Assembly (NCBI GenBank): GCA_934654585.1
Contig: CAKUGF010000004.1
Location: 54,860-118,859 of the forward strand
Reading direction: 5' to 3'
From: an uncultured Collinsella sp.
GTDB lineage: Bacteria; Actinomycetota; Coriobacteriia; Coriobacteriales; Coriobacteriaceae
DNA length: 64,000 bases
Shown here: positions 61,677-64,000 of the stretch, piece after piece
How positions within the stretch are numbered: position 1 is the stretch's first letter
Layout of the letters: every line of letters starts with the position of its first letter
Position numbers and translations under genes: made by a program
Notes under the pieces: model-generated
The model's input: the letters and a program-made list of their open reading frames with translations, nothing else
The model's database searches: none
Told to the model about the DNA's origin: nothing

Positions 61677-62960
61677 ATGTCACTTGCAGCTCAACAATCG
61701 CTCGAATCTCATTATGTTATGCACACCTTTGGTCGCTCTCCGGTCGAATTTGTCGAGGGTCACGGCATGAAGCTCACCGGCGACGATGGTCGTGAATATC
61801 TTGATTTTCTTGCAGGTATTGGCGTATGCAGCCTAGGCCACGGCAATCCGGCGGTGCTGTCGGCGCTCGAAGCTCAGACCAAAAAACTATTGCACGTCTC
61901 CAACTACTTCTACATCGAGCAGCGCGGGCAGGTCGCGGCACTGTTGTCCAAGCTCGCTAACGACGATATGGATGGCGCGCGTGTGCTTGCCGACGCGATT
62001 GTCGCTGGCGACGAAACGACGGCTTCCGCGTTTGGCGCCCCGGCTGCGGACGAGCAGGTGTGGGAGACGTTCTTTGCCAACTCCGGTGCCGAGGCCAACG
62101 AGGGCTCGATGAAGCTCGCGCGCCTGTACGCCAAGCGCGCCGGCAATGGTGGTAACACCATCGTGTGCATGCGCGGCGGCTTCCATGGCCGCACGCTCGA
62201 GACTATTGCCGCCACCATGCAGGATTGGTTGCAGGACAGTTTCCGCCCGCTGCCGGGCGGCTTTGTGGCATGCACGCCCAACGATGTTGATGAGCTGCGC
62301 GCAATTTTTAAGCAGCTCGGAAGCGAGATCTGCGCCGTGATGCTCGAGCCGATTCAGGGCGAGAGCGGTGTGCACCCCATGACCGAGGAGTTTATGGCAG
62401 CGGCGCGCGACTTGGCGCACGAGGTGGGCGCCGTGCTTATCGCCGACGAGGTCCAGTGTGGCGTCTTCCGTTCCGGCAAGCCGTTTGCGTTCCAGACCTA
62501 TGGCGTGGAGCCCGACATCATGAGCCTTGCCAAGGGTATTGCCGACGGCGTGCCCATGGGCGCTGTGGTGGCAAAGAAGGGTATTGCCGACGTCTTTAAG
62601 CCCGGCGATCATGGTTCGACTTTTGGCGGTAGCTGCTTGGCAGTCGCGGCGTGTGCCGCGACGCTCTCCGCGCTTGTGTGCGGCGACTACGCTGAGCATG
62701 CTGCCAAGGTGGGCGCCTATATGGAGGCAAAGCTTGCCAAGCTGCCGCACGTGGCCGAGGTACGTGGCCGTGGCCTGATGCTCGGCTGCGATTTGGACGA
62801 AGCTGCGGGCGATGCGCATGATATTGTTGCCCGCGCACTGGCGGCTGGTGCCGTGATTAACGCTACGGGTGCCCATACGCTGCGCTTCCTGCCGCCGCTT
62901 GTCTGCGAGGAAGCCGACGTGGATAGCCTGATTGAGATTCTGTCGGGTGTCCTGGCCTAG
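61677..62960 (+). CDS. argD: Acetylornithine aminotransferase
   Basis: This 427-residue PLP enzyme converts N-acetylglutamate semialdehyde to acetylornithine. It shows FLAGIGVCSLGHGNPAVLSA, FFANSGAEANEGSMKLAR, FHGRTLETIAATM, LIADEVQCGVFRSG and the PLP lysine in SLAKGIADGVP. An insert of about 30 residues (DMDGARVLADAIVAGDETTA and following) precedes the FFANSGAEA motif and is not in typical ArgD. The usual later genes argF, argG and argH are not in the window. Confidence 0.94.
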   Translation: MSLAAQQSLESHYVMHTFGRSPVEFVEGHGMKLTGDDGREYLDFLAGIGVCSLGHGNPAVLSALEAQTKKLLHVSNYFYIEQRGQVAALLSKLANDDMDGARVLADAIVAGDETTASAFGAPAADEQVWETFFANSGAEANEGSMKLARLYAKRAGNGGNTIVCMRGGFHGRTLETIAATMQDWLQDSFRPLPGGFVACTPNDVDELRAIFKQLGSEICAVMLEPIQGESGVHPMTEEFMAAARDLAHEVGAVLIADEVQCGVFRSGKPFAFQTYGVEPDIMSLAKGIADGVPMGAVVAKKGIADVFKPGDHGSTFGGSCLAVAACAATLSALVCGDYAEHAAKVGAYMEAKLAKLPHVAEVRGRGLMLGCDLDEAAGDAHDIVARALAAGAVINATGAHTLRFLPPLVCEEADVDSLIEILSGVLA

Positions 62961-62983
62961 CACGGGCGAATATCGTTGCTTGG

Positions 62984-63047
62984 AACGGGCTCCGGGTTGC
63001 TGACGTGCCATACACGGCACGATCGGGCGATTCGGGGCCCGTTTTTG
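62984..63047 (+). terminator. Terminator of the arg operon
   Basis: AACGGGCTCCG and CGGGGCCCGTT (one G-U pair) enclose an inner hairpin CGTGCC-ATACAC-GGCACG and are followed by TTTTT. Confidence 0.75.
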
Positions 63048-63078
63048 CTATCGATTCGCGATGGCTAGGAAGGGCGGT

Positions 63079-63293
63079 GTGCAAAAAGTGGCAAATATGA
63101 GTACTGTGACTAAGCGTATAACATATATATTAGGCGCTTTTAGGTTAGTTAAACCACATATGTCCAGGTTTACAGTCAGAAATACTGCTCATCTGGACTG
63201 TCGGTCGTCGTTTTATGTCTGATTCGCCCTCTGGGGCCTTGAAAACCCTGCTACTAAAATGGTAGCAGTACTCATATTTGGCATTTTTTGCAC
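63079..63293. repeat. 215-base element with 27-base terminal inverted repeats
   Basis: The left end GTGCAAAAAGTGGCAAATAT... and the right end complementary to it (25 of 27 bases) bound an AT-richer, non-coding interior with a small inner repeat (CTGCTACTAAAATGGTAGCAG region). It is the first part of a 967-base stretch without protein genes between argD and the tRNA. MITE-like or REPIN-like nature is possible. Confidence 0.75.
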
Positions 63294-63304
63294 ATGGCCC
63301 TGAA

Positions 63305-63927
63305 GCGGGCGCACCCTGGCGGGTTCGAATCCCTTTGGGATGGGCCCAAAAACGAAAGGCTCCCATTGCTGGGAGCCTTTCAGTTCAAGTGGTGGGCGAT
63401 GAGGGATGCCGCGTGCGGCTTCGCCGCCCGCTTCCGCTGCGGCGCTTCGCTGGAAAACGCTTCACGTTTCCTCAGCTCCGCACCCTGGCGGGTTCGAATC
63501 CCTCTGCAAGGAGCCCAAAAAGAAAGGCTGCCATTGCTGACAGCCTTATCAATCAAGTGGTGGGCGATGAGGGATATCCGCGTGCGGCTTCGCCGCCCGC
63601 TTTCGCTGCGGCGCTTCGCGCCTTGTGTGCTGCGCTGGAAAACGCTTCGCGTTTCCTCAGCTCCGCACCCTGGCGGGTTCGAATCCCATGTGATGGGCCC
63701 AAACAAAAACGGTCCCCTTTCGAGGACCGTTTCCAAATCAGTGGTGGGCGATGAGGGATGTCGCGTGCGGCTGGCGCCGCCCGCTTTCGCTTCGTCGCTT
63801 CGCGCCTTGTGTGCTGCGCTGGAAAACGCTTACGCGTTTCCTCAGCTCCGCACCCTTGCGGGCTCGAATCCCATGCACTGGGCCCAAAAAAGAAAGGCTC
63901 CCGTTGCTGGGAGCCTATCAAAACAAG
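63305..63927. repeat. Tandem array of three units derived from tRNA ends, each with its own terminator
   Basis: Units of 168, 184 and 186 bases repeat the order: T-arm-like GGGTTCGAATCCC and GGGCCCA, a hairpin, then TGGTGGGCGATGAGGGA (identical to the 3' end of the adjacent tRNA-Val on the minus strand), then a GC-rich conserved stretch. Hairpins lie at 63355-63380, 63523-63547, 63707-63732 and 63893-63918. Their stems differ between units but stay paired. There is no protein-coding signal. Frames open here are unlikely to be real. Confidence 0.8.
63893..63918 (-). terminator. Terminator of tRNA-Val
   Basis: On the minus strand, AGGCTCCCAGCAACGGGAGCC is a 7-base-pair hairpin followed by TTTCTTTTTT, ten bases after the tRNA CCA end. 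Confidence 0.8.
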
Positions 63928-64000
63928 TGGTGGGCGATGAGGGATTCGAACCCCCAGCCTTGTGCGTGTAAAGCACCTGCGCTAACCGTTGCGCCAATCG
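63928..64000 (-). tRNA. tRNA-Val (anticodon UAC), first three bases outside the window
   Basis: Read on the minus strand: acceptor remnant CGAT, D-arm GCGC-AACGGTTA-GCGC, anticodon loop TTTACAC (anticodon TAC), T-arm GGGGG-TTCGAAT-CCCTC, acceptor ATCGCCC and an encoded CCA end. The expected 5' GGG lies just beyond the window. Anticodon stem pair 27-43 is a mismatch. Confidence 0.93.

Noticed and set aside
63305..63927. CRISPR array
   Set aside because: Units are 168-186 bases, contain long conserved stretches on both sides of hairpins and no short direct repeats with unique spacers. No cas genes are present.
63288..63971. Open frames across the tRNA-linked array (for example 227 and 158 codons)
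   Set aside because: They translate tRNA ends and terminator hairpins repeatedly (VVGDEGFEPP-type products), a known source of spurious proteins.

Overview
The window looks like a chromosomal segment of a gut anaerobe of the class Coriobacteriia, most likely Collinsella or a close relative. That is an inference from gene content, not a database match. The DNA is GC-rich with Gram-positive (actinobacterial) traits: Tat-type lipoprotein signals, an Asp23/AmaP envelope-stress cassette, a sortase-anchored surface protein (LAQTG), an ECF transporter with fused ATPases, and an oxygen-sensitive type of 2-hydroxyacyl-CoA dehydratase activase. Genes are densely packed, with strong Shine-Dalgarno sites that usually decide the start codon.

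Layout. 1-2887: an AT-richer two-gene remnant (radical SAM/SPASM maturase, open at the window edge, plus an ABC exporter) of peptide-maturation type. 2988-7274 (minus): a glutamate/polar amino-acid ABC uptake operon ending in a gamma-glutamyl hydrolase. 7545-12547: iron alcohol dehydrogenase, a DXS-like enzyme (minus), and an HD protein with a CmpB-like membrane protein. 12745-14572: ammonium transporter and a P-II protein without the usual Tyr-51. 14647-17647: TetR with its MFS pump, and a HAD phosphatase. 17767-23276: a TetR regulator and a 1595-residue dehydratase activase fusion. 23693-27371: hydroxyacyl-CoA dehydrogenase, AAC(3)-like acetyltransferase, Tat-exported arylsulfate sulfotransferase. 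27423-34237: DUF389 protein, large CAP-domain coiled-coil wall protein, OPT transporter. 34510-39618: coaX, dCMP deaminase, NifU-like scaffold, lgt, large membrane protein. 39928-46461: yebC, amaP-DUF2273-asp23, YitT protein, and three small or zinc-ribbon membrane proteins. 46566-49835: divergent M20 and YtcJ-type amidohydrolases. 50342-52369: groES-groEL. 52614-53161: a probable toxin-antitoxin pair. 53268-57806: an FMN riboswitch controlling ribU-ecfAA'-ecfT, followed by two flavin-binding-type oxidase paralogues. 58073-62960: argC-argJ-argB-argD behind a pair of ARG-box-like palindromes. 63928-64000: a tRNA-Val (minus, cut by the window end), preceded on the plus strand by a tandem array derived partly from its 3' end.

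The most unusual feature of the window is the density and variety of long imperfect inverted repeats between genes. One family (core GGGACGGGGCT with GGGTAGCTAA ends) occurs as three head-to-head doublets plus one half copy. Small hairpins with different stems share a GGGACRGG core. At least six further unrelated long inverted repeats lie at 8762, 14021, 23394, 49857, 49995 and 63079. No transposase gene is present in the window, so if these are mobile (REPIN or MITE type) the enzyme acts in trans. Regulatory logic that can be read directly includes the FMN riboswitch, the TetR palindromes, the paired ARG boxes and an intrinsic terminator between argC and argJ.
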